64,000 nt of DNA from Novosphingobium sp. 18050 (GTDB taxonomy: Bacteria; Pseudomonadota; Alphaproteobacteria; Sphingomonadales; Sphingomonadaceae): NCBI RefSeq assembly GCF_902706195.1, contig NZ_CACSJO010000004.1, positions 62,001 to 126,000 of the forward strand, written 5' to 3'. Below are positions 45,817-55,500 of this stretch, in pieces. Each line of letters starts with the position of its first letter. Position 1 is the first letter of the stretch. Under the pieces are notes generated by a model. That model was not told where the DNA came from and did not search any database. It saw only the letters and a program-made list of their open reading frames with translations. A program made the translations under genes and the position numbers.

Positions 45817-46129
45817 AATTTAATGATCCTCCCTGAACGCCCCATTGCCTTGGCCTCTTTCGAACCACAAGCCGCTGTGCAGTATCATTTTGTCGCAATT
45901 GTCTTATGCTGCGACGAACCGGTAAACGGGCATCAAGACGGCGTAACGACGCGCACTTCTTCACGCCTACTTGCGCAAGTATAGTTCGCAGGCGGCCGTG
46001 TCGGCGCACTGGCTGATGCCACAAAAACGGGCTGCTGAGGATTTCCGCAGCCTTGCCGAGGCTTCCATTTTGCCCGGGTGCTGGTTATGCCACCTTGCGA
46101 AACACAAGAAGATACGGACACGATCGCCG
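45817..46129. other. Intergenic region between the TonB receptor and infA
   Basis: 313 bp with no convincing gene. It should hold divergent promoters for the receptor (minus) and infA (plus). It is more AT-rich near 45810-45830 and 45880-45910. No clear -35/-10 pair could be fixed by eye. Confidence 0.6.
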
Positions 46130-46381
46130 ATGGCGAAAGAAGAACTACTGGAGATGCGTGGCCGCGTGGTCGAACTCCTGCCCAACGCGATGTTTCGCGT
46201 GGAGCTGGAAAACGGTCATGAAATCCTGGGTCATACTGCCGGCAAGATGCGCAAGAACCGCATCCGCGTGCTGGTCGGCGATGAGGTTCTTGTGGAGTTG
46301 ACGCCTTATGACCTCTCCAAGGGCCGCGTTACCTATCGGTTCATGCCCGGTCGCGGCGGTCCCGGTCAGTTTGGCGGTTGA
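46130..46381 (+). CDS. infA: Translation initiation factor IF-1
   Basis: An 83-residue S1-like OB-fold protein: [70 protein letters not shown] is the complete IF-1 core, shown here only to mark its extent; it binds the ribosomal A site during initiation. The normal length is 72 residues. This protein carries an extra C-terminal Gly-rich tail ending GPGQFGG. The ATG at 46130 starts the core. maf follows 58 bp downstream. Confidence 0.96.
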   Translation: MAKEELLEMRGRVVELLPNAMFRVELENGHEILGHTAGKMRKNRIRVLVGDEVLVELTPYDLSKGRVTYRFMPGRGGPGQFGG

Positions 46382-46439
46382 TCTGCCACCTGGCGGCGCT
46401 ACAGGCGAAGCCCCTTCCCCGACACTGGTGCCCAAGCTG

Positions 46440-47009
46440 ATGCCCCAACTAGTCCTGGCATCAGCCAGCCCCCGGCGACGTGAACTGATCGCGCGCCTTG
46501 GCATAACGCCAGATGCCATCGAAGCCGCCGACATCGACGAAACCCCGCAGCCGCGCGAAGTGCCGCGCGACTATGCCCGCCGCATGGCCCGCGAAAAGGC
46601 GCTGGCCGTGTCCGCACCGGATGCCTGCGTGCTGGCGGGCGACACCGTCGTCGCCTGCGGCCGCCGCATCCTGCCCAAGGCCGAGGACGAAGCGACCGCG
46701 CGCGCCTGCCTCGCCCTGCTCTCCGGCCGCCGTCACCGCGTGCTCTCGGCCATCGCGCTGCGCAGCCCGGACGGAAACCTGCGCGAACGCCTGAGCGAGA
46801 CGATCGTGCGTTTCAAGCAGCTCAGTCATGCCGAGATCGAAGCCTACATCGCCGGCGGCGAGTGGGAGGGCAAGGCCGGCGGCTATGCCATCCAGGGCAG
46901 CGCCGAGGGCCTCATTGTCTCGATTTCCGGCAGCCATTCGGGCGTCGTCGGGCTCCCCTTGTTCGAGACGCGCGCACTGCTGCTCGCGGCGGGCTTTGCC
47001 CTTGGCTGA
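46440..47009 (+). CDS. maf: Maf-family nucleoside triphosphate pyrophosphatase
   Basis: A 189-residue house-cleaning enzyme that hydrolyses non-canonical or methylated nucleotides (dTTP/UTP or m7GTP type). Motifs are LVLASASPRRRELIARLG at the start, CVLAGDTVVACGRRILPKA, RVLSAIALRSPDG and GGYAIQGSAEGLIVSISGSHSGVVGLPL. Its stop overlaps the start of the RNase E/G-like gene, so the two are coupled. The subtype was not resolved. Confidence 0.93.
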   Translation: MPQLVLASASPRRRELIARLGITPDAIEAADIDETPQPREVPRDYARRMAREKALAVSAPDACVLAGDTVVACGRRILPKAEDEATARACLALLSGRRHRVLSAIALRSPDGNLRERLSETIVRFKQLSHAEIEAYIAGGEWEGKAGGYAIQGSAEGLIVSISGSHSGVVGLPLFETRALLLAAGFALG

Positions 47010-47976
47010 ATGGCTCATCGAGGACGGGATCGGCGAAACCCGCGCGATCCTCGTCGAGGACGGGCAGGTCCTTGCCGCAAGGCTGGACTGGCCGGGCAGC
47101 CTTGCCGCCGGTGAAGTGGCCGATGCCGTTCTCGTCGCCCGCCGCGCCGGATCGCCGCGCGGCACCGTCCGCTTCGATTCGGGTGAGGAAGCCCTAGTCG
47201 ACGGCCTGCCCACTTCCGCCAGCAAAGGCGCTCGCCAGCGGGTGATCGTCACCCGCGCCGCCATGGCCGAAACCGGACGCCTCAAGCGCGCGCAGGCCCG
47301 AGCCAGCGATCTGCCGGTCCGCCCGGCCCCGACGCTGGCGCAGTCCCTGCAGGCAAGCGGCGCGCTGGTACGCACCCTGCGGCGGTTTCCCGACGACCCC
47401 TGGCCGGAGATCATCGCCGAGGCGCTGGACGGCATCATCGATTTCGAAGGCGGCGCACTGGTCGTCACGCCGACCCCTGCGATGACGCTCATCGACATCG
47501 ACGGCGTCCTGCCCCCGCGCGCACTGGCACTGGCTGCCGTGCCCGCGATCGCAAATGCCGTCGGGCGGCTCGACCTTGCAGGCTCGATCGGCATCGACTT
47601 CCCTTCGCTGGAGCGCAAGGAGGACCGCCGCGCCGTGGACGATGCTCTAGCCGCTGCGCTCGATCACTGGCCGCACCAGCGCACGGCGATGAACGGCTTC
47701 GGCTTCGTCCAGCTGGTAGCCCGGCTGGAACGCCCCTCGATCACGCAGCGCGTACGCGCGGCCCCGGCTGAAGCCGCCGCCCGCCTGCTGCTGCGCCGCG
47801 CCGAATCGGTGAACGAGCCGGGCGCGCTGCTGCTAACCGCCCATCCCGCAGTGCGCGCCGCCGCTACGGACGACTGGCTCGCCCAGCTTGCCCTCCGTAC
47901 CGGACGCACGCTTCGCTGGAACGAAGATCGCACCCTTGCGCTGGGCGGGGGATTCGCGCAGGCGCTGTCATCATGA
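47002..47976 (+). CDS. RNase E/G-type ribonuclease, short form
   Basis: A 324-residue protein related to the RNase E/G catalytic region: TRAILVEDGQVLAARLDWPG at the start (as in RNase G), FEGGALVVTPTPAMTLIDIDGVL with the catalytic-type Asp residues, IANAVGRLDLAGSIGIDFPSL and SITQRVRAAP near the end. It is much shorter than RNase E and G (about 490 or more residues) and lacks the zinc-link CPxC. The start is probably TTG 47002 (LAEWLIEDG), overlapping the maf stop. Whether it still cuts RNA is open. Confidence 0.85.
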   Translation: MAEWLIEDGIGETRAILVEDGQVLAARLDWPGSLAAGEVADAVLVARRAGSPRGTVRFDSGEEALVDGLPTSASKGARQRVIVTRAAMAETGRLKRAQARASDLPVRPAPTLAQSLQASGALVRTLRRFPDDPWPEIIAEALDGIIDFEGGALVVTPTPAMTLIDIDGVLPPRALALAAVPAIANAVGRLDLAGSIGIDFPSLERKEDRRAVDDALAAALDHWPHQRTAMNGFGFVQLVARLERPSITQRVRAAPAEAAARLLLRRAESVNEPGALLLTAHPAVRAAATDDWLAQLALRTGRTLRWNEDRTLALGGGFAQALSS

Positions 47977-48164
47977 CGACAACCGGACGCAAATGCCCCA
48001 TCTGCGGCAAACCCCGCCAGGCCGAGCATACCCCCTTCTGCTCGAAGCGCTGCCGCGACCGCGATCTCCTGCAATGGCTGCAAGATGGCTACGCGCTGCC
48101 CGGCCATCCCGCCGATCCAACCAGCGATGCGCCCGGCTTTGAAGACAATCCACAGGACGATTGA
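47973..48164 (+). CDS. yacG: DNA gyrase inhibitor / zinc protein YacG
   Basis: A 63-residue zinc-finger protein: RKCPICGKP and FCSKRCRDRDLLQWLQDGYALPG hold the four zinc Cys. The E. coli homologue binds GyrB and inhibits gyrase. The ATG overlaps the stop of the RNase gene (ATGA), placing it last in the infA-maf-rng-yacG run. tRNA-Phe follows 100 bp downstream. Confidence 0.94.
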   Translation: MTTTGRKCPICGKPRQAEHTPFCSKRCRDRDLLQWLQDGYALPGHPADPTSDAPGFEDNPQDD

Positions 48165-48187
48165 AATTTTCTCGTCATCAAGGGCTT

Positions 48188-48208
48188 GCCAAGCTCCTCA
48201 GGCTTGGC
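48188..48208 (+). terminator. Small hairpin after yacG
   Basis: GCCAAGC (48188-48194) and GCTTGGC (48202-48208) form a perfect 7-bp stem with a 7-base loop, 23 bp after the yacG stop. No T-tract follows, so it would be a weak terminator at best. Confidence 0.35.
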
Positions 48209-48264
48209 CATAGGCCCGCCACCAACCGCTGGTTACTCCCTTCCGGAGCAGCCAAGCAGACAGT

Positions 48265-48340
48265 GCCCGAGTAGCTCAGTTGGTAGAGCATGCGACTGAA
48301 AATCGCAGTGTCGGCGGTTCGAATCCGTCCTCGGGCACCA
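48265..48340 (+). tRNA. tRNA-Phe (GAA)
   Basis: A 76-nt tRNA: acceptor stem GCCCGAG pairs with CTCGGGC, and the D arm AGCTCAGTTGGTAGAGC, anticodon loop CTGAAAA with GAA, and T arm GGTTCGAATCC are all intact. The 3' CCA is encoded. This tRNA next to yacG is a usual alphaproteobacterial neighbourhood. The region after it (48341-51283) is unlike the rest of the window. Confidence 0.98.
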
Positions 48341-49111
48341 CTTGCTTATCTAAGCATCTGATCCTCCGATCTTTTCGCTAGGTTGGACATCAACCCGGAA
48401 GTTGGGTTGGACATCTGCAAAATCACCCACCCTCGTAGAAAACTTGTCGAGCGCGGTATTAGCGAGACGCGCGCGTCAACCTCCGCGGTGGAAGGTCGCT
48501 GCTCCTTGTCACTGGTGATCGCCTGGCCCACCGCATCGGTCTCTCCGCTTTCAACCAAGCGCCTGGTCGTGGGCAAAACGCGCGCAGATGATTCGTTATT
48601 GCCCCTGGCGGGATCGGTGATGATCCCCCCGTTGACGATAGACCAGCAGCGCGACGGTGCAGCGCCGGGCCGCCATATTCAACATCGGGTGTGACACGGC
48701 ACCGAACGCGTGCGCCTGCGAGGGCTCTGCAGCAAGAATGTCGGCATAGGGGTGCTGCCCCCCCGTCGCCCTTCAGGAAGCTAATTTTCCAGTTTTACGG
48801 TGAAAGCGAAAGCGCGGCTTGCCATGCCGGCCCGCGACTTTCGCAACGTTCGGGGCAAATCAGGCATCTTCGTTGTTCCATGCGTCGGGTAGGGTGCTTT
48901 GGCCCGTGCCGATTCGCCCGCGATGATCTCGATCTTGCGGGGATCCAACCTGAAGATAATCCTGGCGGGCTTCCCCGCAGCGCAGGCCTTCCCGGCGGCC
49001 GCAGCATCTACATCAAGGCGTTCAACTGAGCCCCGTCAAGATCGACGCGGTTCACGCGCATGATAAGGAGGCGCGGGCAAGCGATGACTGGCTCACCTCA
49101 TCAAGGCCGTT
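48341..49111. other. Gene-poor stretch after tRNA-Phe
   Basis: 771 bp with only weak, overlapping open frames on both strands that look like chance. It holds a direct repeat GGTTGGACATC (48381-48391 and 48405-48415) flanking a short palindrome (CAACCCGGAAGTTGGG). A good AAGGAGG at 49066-49072 is followed by an ATG at 49084, but the reading frame is antisense to the small gene on the other strand. It is probably decayed accessory DNA. Confidence 0.55.
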
Positions 49112-49411
49112 TCACCTCTCTGCAAGTGCAGCATCAATCATGGCGCGCCATGTGGTTTCGACATCCTGCTCGTCGATCTGGCGCCCGCACCTCAGATTCA
49201 ACTCATGATTTCCTGCGACGCTCATCTTGGTCGACGGGTCGCGCACGGCCTCCAGGACGGCCTGGGCTTCCGGCAGATAATGCATCCAGCTCGGATTGCT
49301 GCCCATGCGCTCATTCGGATGTACGCCGTGAACATAGCACAATGCCCGCGCGGCGCGCTCAAGTGCCGTGGTTACGGTGTGTGCGGCGACAGGCGATGAC
49401 GTAACCTGCAT
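49112..49411 (-). CDS. Small phage/plasmid-type protein of unknown function
   Basis: A 99-residue protein. VTTALERAARALCYVHGVHPNERM, then WMHYLPEAQAVLEAVRDPS and a C-terminal TWRAMIDAALAE, resemble small helical proteins common in prophages and gene transfer regions of alphaproteobacteria, whose role is unknown. I chose ATG 49411 because GGAGAAAG lies just upstream; a GTG at 49423 is the alternative. Composition looks more coding-like than its surroundings. An AT-rich tract (49429-49470) lies upstream and may hold the promoter. Confidence 0.65.
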   Translation of the reverse strand: MQVTSSPVAAHTVTTALERAARALCYVHGVHPNERMGSNPSWMHYLPEAQAVLEAVRDPSTKMSVAGNHELNLRCGRQIDEQDVETTWRAMIDAALAER

Positions 49412-49759
49412 GTCTTTCTCCACCCAAAAACCCCAAATTTTATTTTTTCGTGCGCTAATTTAAACTTGGCAGCGAGCGCTCACCGCAATCGGGGGCAATG
49501 TTGAGCAAAGCTCCCCGAGCCGCACCGCCAGCATGATTCCGCCGATTCTACCAGCTGAACGGCATCGCAGTGAGGTCTGAAAATTAGGCGGGCCTTTTGC
49601 GCCACAGCGGCCCGGACTGTGCTCCTCCCAATGCGCCAAACTGGTGCTGCAGCGGCAGCTTCAGGGTTGCGCCAGCCGCTGCAACGCTCGAAAATTATCG
49701 CCTCCCGAGATATCCCACAAGTGGGGGGTAATCAGGATGCGCATGCATTCGCTACGCCC
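49412..49759. other. AT-rich intergenic region with a tRNA-like fragment
   Basis: 348 bp without a convincing gene. Bases 49430-49470 are the most AT-rich part of the window (runs of A and T). On the minus strand, 49568-49542 reads GTTCAGCTGGTAGAATC in context, similar to a tRNA D arm, but no matching acceptor, anticodon or T arm could be assembled. Confidence 0.5.
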
Positions 49760-50131
49760 TCAATAAGCCTTCCAATCCAGCTCTGCATCATCCAGCGCCT
49801 CATGCATGTCCGGGTCGGCGCCCTGCTCGCTCAGCCGCTTCCGTACTGCCTCGGGGTCGCCATTCCTGGGAAAGGAGCGATCCGCCCTGCCCGCCGCCGC
49901 GAGCTGCCCTATGATGCCGTCGCGGTCGACCTGCATCAGCAGCCACCGACCGAACGGCCCGCGCTCGTCCGGTTCCTTTGTCCTTCCGGTCTCGCGTAGC
50001 CGCACATCCCTGGGTGCCGGGGTGAAAGCGCGGTGATCTGCTGGCTTGGTAATGTCCTGCCACGCTCCGGCGCCGCCAGCGATGCGTCCGACCTCCCGGC
50101 ACAGATCGCCGAGCACTTGATCCTTCTCCAT
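49760..50131 (-). CDS. YozE-SAM-like protein
   Basis: A 123-residue protein. The C-terminal half matches the YozE SAM-like pattern: PFGRWLLMQVDRDGIIGQLA, then AAGRADRSFPRNGDPEAV and ALDDAELDWKAY, a small four-helix domain. The N-terminal half (about 50 residues) is unassigned. ATG 50131 follows AAGGAGCGAGG. YozE domains occur in Firmicutes and in alphaproteobacterial plasmid or phage regions. The function is unknown. Confidence 0.65.
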   Translation of the reverse strand: MEKDQVLGDLCREVGRIAGGAGAWQDITKPADHRAFTPAPRDVRLRETGRTKEPDERGPFGRWLLMQVDRDGIIGQLAAAGRADRSFPRNGDPEAVRKRLSEQGADPDMHEALDDAELDWKAY

Positions 50132-50418
50132 CACCTCGCTCCTTCCGTCATCTCGGTCCTCGCATCACCCGTTTCCACTCCCGCTCGTCGCGCTATGAAA
50201 CTCAAAATCACGTTCAGCCCAGCGCAACAGTTCAGGTCTGACCAAGCTCAAGCAGCTCGTCGTCGGGTAGTGGGTGGCCCTGCCGTGCCATGTGTCATGG
50301 CGACAAACCTTCCGCGAATCATCAGGCATCCGACCAGAATGTTCTTTATTTGTTCTTAAATCCGATTACAACGAAAAGGCGCGATTGACACGGCGATCGA
50401 TGGAGCCAGAATGCTGCG

Positions 50419-50691
50419 ATGCACAATTACCGAATTCCGGCCAGCTTTCTTGCCATTCCCTTTGGATTCGCTGCCGCCGCCGCTATTTGCCGCATGATTA
50501 TCCAATCCGGCATCGAAAGCCGCATTCAAATCCTGTGTTTTTGGGTCTTGGCAGGAACGATCGAAATAACTCGAGAACGACAAGGCAGCGGCGTCCGGTT
50601 CATCCTGACCGCCGTTGCCATCGCCGGCGCAATCATCGCGGTGAAAATTTACCTCGAGGGCATTCCGCCAAGGCTGACCAATTTCCTATAG
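50419..50691 (+). CDS. Possible small membrane protein
   Basis: A 90-residue open frame with two hydrophobic segments (FLAIPFGFAAAAAICRMII and VRFILTAVAIAGAIIAVKIYL) separated by a weaker third and a short charged turn. No family is recognised. GGAG lies 13 bases before the ATG, which is too far for a good site. It may be a real small membrane protein of the accessory segment or a chance frame. Confidence 0.35.
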   Translation: MHNYRIPASFLAIPFGFAAAAAICRMIIQSGIESRIQILCFWVLAGTIEITRERQGSGVRFILTAVAIAGAIIAVKIYLEGIPPRLTNFL

Positions 50692-51283
50692 AGCGATTGA
50701 TTCCGCTCCACTCACGTCCAACAAATGCCGCGACGACAACCTGCGCCCCTACCTGGCTTGGCCGACAGCTTCCGCGAGCGGCGCTGCCTAATTCCGCCGA
50801 TGCAGTGGTGCGACCCTGAGGGAAGGATCGGCGCAACGCCCGCGCCTGATGCTCGCGGCCGGGCGAAGAGGTGCTCGTCATACCTAATATCTGGTGCCCG
50901 ATCGAATGAACGGGACGAGGCCTGTCAGATGATCATGGTAGACCGCTGGTGACAGATGTCCGATGTGCACCACCGGATGCCTACCTCCAGCGCCGAAGCA
51001 CTGGGCGCGCACGGGACCGATGGTCGCCAAACGAGGCTAACCAACTGATTTACTTGAAATATTCTGGACCGTCCTCAAGCACCACTTTCCCCCTTCTAGA
51101 CGAATCTGTATGCCGGGGATCCCTTTCGAGGCCGCATTTCCTGCGCAACCATCTGTCGCCCGCATCGTTAGGCGCCGCGACCTGTTGATTTTTAGTCGCA
51201 AATTGTCGCACCCGCGAAATGCGCGCTTGCGAGGCTGCGGCATTGCTTCAATAGGAAAAGACCTGAGCTAGAAGGCGTGCGAC
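50692..51283. other. Gene-poor stretch before the efflux operon
   Basis: 592 bp with no reading frame that looks like a protein. Its right end must hold the promoter of the RND efflux operon. No adjacent TetR- or MarR-type regulator gene is present, which is unusual for such an operon. Confidence 0.55.
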
Positions 51284-52513
51284 TTGAAAACCAATCCCCC
51301 CAAGGCCTTCCGCTGGCGGCATGGCAGGCCCTTGTCCGTTGTTCTGTTTGCAGCCGCTGCGCTTTCCGCCTGTTCGGGCGAATCGAACAAGGATGCGGCC
51401 CAGAAGCCCGGCGCGGCCGTCGGCTACATCGTCGCCGGCACCAGCAGCGTTCCCATGGCCGTCACCCTGAGCGGACGCACCGTCGCTTTCGAGACTTCAG
51501 AGGTTCGCCCGCAGGTCAACGGCGTCATCCTCAAGCGCTTTTTCACGGAAGGTAGCCTGGTGCAAGCCGGCCAGCCCCTGTTCGAGATCGACCCCAGCCT
51601 TTACCGCGCAGCCGTGAACCAGGCGCAGGCGAACCTCGCCAGCGCCCGCGCTTCGGCCGAGGCCGCCAGCGTCAAGGCTGAACGTTACCGCCCGCTCGCC
51701 GAGATGGAAGCAGTCGCCAAGCAGGACTACACCGATGCGCTCTCCGCATCGCGCGTCGCCAAGGCCTCCATCGCGCAGAACGCCGCCACGCTGGACACAG
51801 CGCGCATCAACTTGCGCTTCACCACCGTGCCCGCACCGATCAGCGGCCGCATCGGACGCTCGCTGGTCACCGTCGGCGCACTCGCCAGCGCCAGCCAGAC
51901 CGATCCGCTGGCGGTGATCCAGCGCATGGACCCGATCTACGTCGACATGCAGCAGTCCGCAGCCGACCTCGTGGCGCTGCGCCGCAAGCTGGCTGAAGGC
52001 GGCGTCCAGCCCGGCAGCACCGAAGTCCACCTGCAACTCGATGGCGGCACGCTCTATTCGCGGACGGGCACGGTCCAGTTCTCCGAAGTGACGGTCGACC
52101 AGGCCACCGGCACCGTCACGCTGCGCGCGCGCTTCCCCAATCCCGATGGCCAGTTGCTGCCCGGCATGTTCGTGACCGCGATGTTCGATCAGGCGTCGGA
52201 CCCCAACGCGATCCTGATCCCGCAGAACGCGGTCCAGCGCGACTTCGATGGTACTGCCTACGTCATGCTCGCCGGCGCCGACAACAAGGCCATACGCCGC
52301 AAGGTCACCGCAGACCGCACTTACGGCGAGAGTGCCGTGATCACCTCAGGCCTCGCCAAGGGTGACAAGGTTATCGTCCAGGGGCTGAACGGCCTGCGCC
52401 AAGGCGCTGCGATCAAACCGGTAGCCAGCACCGCCCCGCAGAAGGTTGCGCCGCCCCAGGGCAATCAGGCGAACGGGCAGGCAGGCGACGCCAGCAGCAA
52501 GAAGGGCGGCTGA
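51284..52513 (+). CDS. RND efflux periplasmic adaptor (MexA/AcrA type), lipoprotein
   Basis: A 409-residue membrane-fusion protein. The lipobox AAALSAC (Cys30) anchors it in the inner membrane. It has a biotinyl-lipoyl half (VRPQVNGVILKRFFTEGSLVQAGQPLFEID), a helical hairpin (about 100-170), a second lipoyl half (INLRFTTVPAPISGRIGRS), a beta barrel and a Gln/Pro/Gly-rich C-terminus. The start is TTG 51284, with GAAGG upstream. It is first gene of a three-gene operon with a 6-bp gap to the pump. Confidence 0.95.
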   Translation: MKTNPPKAFRWRHGRPLSVVLFAAAALSACSGESNKDAAQKPGAAVGYIVAGTSSVPMAVTLSGRTVAFETSEVRPQVNGVILKRFFTEGSLVQAGQPLFEIDPSLYRAAVNQAQANLASARASAEAASVKAERYRPLAEMEAVAKQDYTDALSASRVAKASIAQNAATLDTARINLRFTTVPAPISGRIGRSLVTVGALASASQTDPLAVIQRMDPIYVDMQQSAADLVALRRKLAEGGVQPGSTEVHLQLDGGTLYSRTGTVQFSEVTVDQATGTVTLRARFPNPDGQLLPGMFVTAMFDQASDPNAILIPQNAVQRDFDGTAYVMLAGADNKAIRRKVTADRTYGESAVITSGLAKGDKVIVQGLNGLRQGAAIKPVASTAPQKVAPPQGNQANGQAGDASSKKGG

Positions 52514-52519
52514 CGCCAG

Positions 52520-55500
52520 ATGTCACGCATCTTCATTGATCGTCCGATCTTCGCCTGGGTCCTGGCGATCATCGTGATGCTCGCCGGGCTCGGCGCGCTC
52601 AACTACCTGCCGAACGAGCAGTACCCTGATATCGCACCCACCCAGGTCAATATCCGCGCAACCTATCAGGGCGCTTCGGCGCAAACGATCGAGAATTCGG
52701 TCACCCAGATCATTGAGCAGCAGCTAACCGGCATCGACGGTCTGCTCTACTTCAGTTCCTCGTCGAGCAACCGTGGATCGGCCTCGATCAGCGCGGTCTT
52801 TGCCAAGGGTACCGATCCGGACATCGCCCAGGTCCAGGTCCAGAACAAGGTCCAGTCGGCTCTCCCGCGCCTGCCGCAGACGGTGCAGGCACAGGGCGTC
52901 ACTGTCACCAAGTCGAACCCCGACCAGCTACTGCTGGTAGCGGTCTACGACGAGACCGACACCCGCTCCAATCAGGACGTCTCGGACTATCTGACCTCGA
53001 ACATTCAGGACCCGCTTTCGCGCGTTCAGGGCGTGGGCGACGTCAACGTGTTCGGTGCGCCCCACGCCATGCGCATCTGGCTCGACCCGCGCAAGCTCGC
53101 AGCGGTCGCGCTTATGCCCAGCGACGTAACCTCGGCGATCCAGGCGCAGAACACCGAAGTCGCAGCCGGCGAAGTGGGCGGCCTTCCCGCGCCGCAGGGC
53201 CAGGCGATCAACGCGGTCCTGACGGCCGGATCGCGTCTGCAGACCCCCGAACAGTTCCGCGAGATCGTCCTCAAGACCAACCCGGACGGCTCCGCCGTTA
53301 CCGTAGGCGACGTCGCCCGCGTCGAAATCGGCGCTGAAAACTACACTTCGGTCAGCCGCGTAAACGGCCACCCCGGCGCCGGTATCTCCATATCCCTCTC
53401 GCCCGGCGCCGACGCGCTGGCCACCGCCGAAGCGGTGAAGAGCAAGATGGAGGCGCTCGCCGCCGACATGCCCGACGGTGTGAAATACATCTACGGCAGC
53501 GATTCCACCGATTTCATCAAGCTGTCGGTCGAAGAAGTCGAGAAGGCGCTGTTCGAGGCGATCATCCTCGTCGTCATCGTCATGTTCGTGTTCCTGCAAA
53601 GCTGGCGCGCCACGCTGATCCCGGCGATCGCGGTGCCGGTGGTGCTGCTCGGCACATTCGCGATCTTCTATCTCGCCGGGTTCTCGATCAATACGCTGAC
53701 CCTGTTCGGACTGGTGCTGGCCATCGGCCTGCTGGTCGACGACGCCATCGTCGTGGTGGAAAACGTCGAGCGGTTGCTGGAGGAAAACCCCGGCATGTCG
53801 CCCCGCGATGCGACGATCAAGTCGATGGAGGAAATCCAGACGGCACTTGTCGCGATCGCCCTCGTGCTCTCGGCGGTGTTCCTGCCGATGGCCTTCTTCG
53901 GCGGATCGACGGGCGTGATCTACCGCCAGTTCTCGCTGACGATCGTCGCGGCCATGGTGCTGTCGGTGCTGGTGGCGCTGATCCTCAGCCCCGCGCTGAC
54001 CGCCACCCTGCTCAAGGCCAAGGTGCCCGAGGAAGAACGCGAGCCGACCTGGATCGAACGCCACCTGCCCTGGCTGGCGCGCGGGTGGGAGAAGTTCCAC
54101 GTCTGGTTCAACGGCAGTTTCGAACGCATCACCGAAAGCTACGCCAATAAGGTCGAGCGCGTGGTGGAGCACAAGTGGCGCTGGCTGGGGCTGTTTGCCG
54201 TAACCTGCGTCATCACGCTGATGATGTTCCAGCGCCTGCCGACCGGGTTCCTTCCCAACGAGGATCAGGGCAACATCATTATCCAGTGGCGCCTGCCCGC
54301 CGGCACGCCCCGCGCCCGCACCGAAGAAGTGCAGCGCGAGGTCGAAAAATACTTCATGACCTACGAAAAGAACAATTACGCGGGCATGTTCACCATTTCC
54401 GGTGGCGGTCAGGGCGCAGCCGGGCAGAACAGCGGCCAGGGCTTCGTCAACCTCACCGACTGGGCGCAGCGCACCGATCCCAAGGACAGCGCTGACGCCA
54501 TCGTCAAGCGCGCCAGCGCCGCCTTCCGCAATCTTCGAGATGCTCAGGTCTTCGCTCTCGTGCCAGGCTCGGTTCGCGGTCTGGGTACGTCCTCGGGCTT
54601 CACCCTCGAACTCCAGAATGCCAACGCCCTCAGCGCCGACAAGTTCGCCGAAGCGCGCGACAAGCTGCTTGCCGCCGCCAACGCCAATGACCAGCTGTCC
54701 GGCGTGCGCCTGAGCAACCTGCCCGACGTTTCCACGCTCAAGCTCGATACCAATACGCGCGCGCTGACAGCTTTCGGCCTGACCCCCGCCAACGTGAATT
54801 CCACGCTGTCCACGGCATGGGGCGGCAATTACGTCAACGACTTCATCGACAAGGGGCGCGTCAAACGCGTCTATGTGCAGGGCGACGCGCAGTTCCGCTC
54901 GCGTCCGGAAGACCTCGCGCAGTGGTTCGTGCGCGGATCGGATGGGCAGATGTCACCGTTCTCGGCATTCTCGACGGTCAGCTGGTCTACCGCGCCCAGT
55001 TCCACCTCGCGCTTCAACGGCTTGCCCGCCTACGAATTCTCCGGCGATGCCGGCACCGGCGTAAGCTCGGGCACGGCGATGAACCTCATGGAAAAGATGG
55101 CGTCCGACATTCCCGGCGTAAGCGTGGCCTGGGCGGGCTCGTCCTATCAGGAGCGGCTGTCCTCCGGTCAGGGGCCGGTGCTTTATGCGCTGTCGCTGCT
55201 GGTGGTGTTCCTGTGCCTTGCCGCGCTCTATGAAAGCTGGTCGATCCCGGTCGCGGTCATCCTCGTGATCCCGCTCGGCCTGCTCGGCGCGATCGCCTTC
55301 GTGACGCTGCGGGGTCTTGAAAACGACGTCTACCTGCAGATCGGCCTGCTTACCACGATGGGCCTCGCCGCCAAGAACGCGATCCTCATGATCGAATTCG
55401 CGGAACAGGCAGAGCGGCAGGGCAAGCGCGTCATCGATGCCGCGCTGGAAGCGGCGCGCATCCGCCTTCGTCCGATCCTGATGACCAGCTTCGCGTTCAT

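Noticed and set aside
48346-48694. Overlapping small open frames on both strands after tRNA-Phe
   Set aside because: Neither frame has a ribosome binding site or protein-like composition, and each is a partial shadow of the other.
49084-49404. Plus-strand frame with a good AAGGAGG at 49066
   Set aside because: The product is Arg/Ser/Pro-rich and antisense to the better-supported small gene on the minus strand.
50949-51243. Two short open frames before the efflux operon
   Set aside because: No motif, no ribosome binding site, and composition like translated non-coding DNA.
48341-51283. Second attachment-site copy of the tRNA-Phe 3' end
   Set aside because: I looked by eye for repeats of the T arm and acceptor sequence and found none. 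A computed search could still find a diverged copy.
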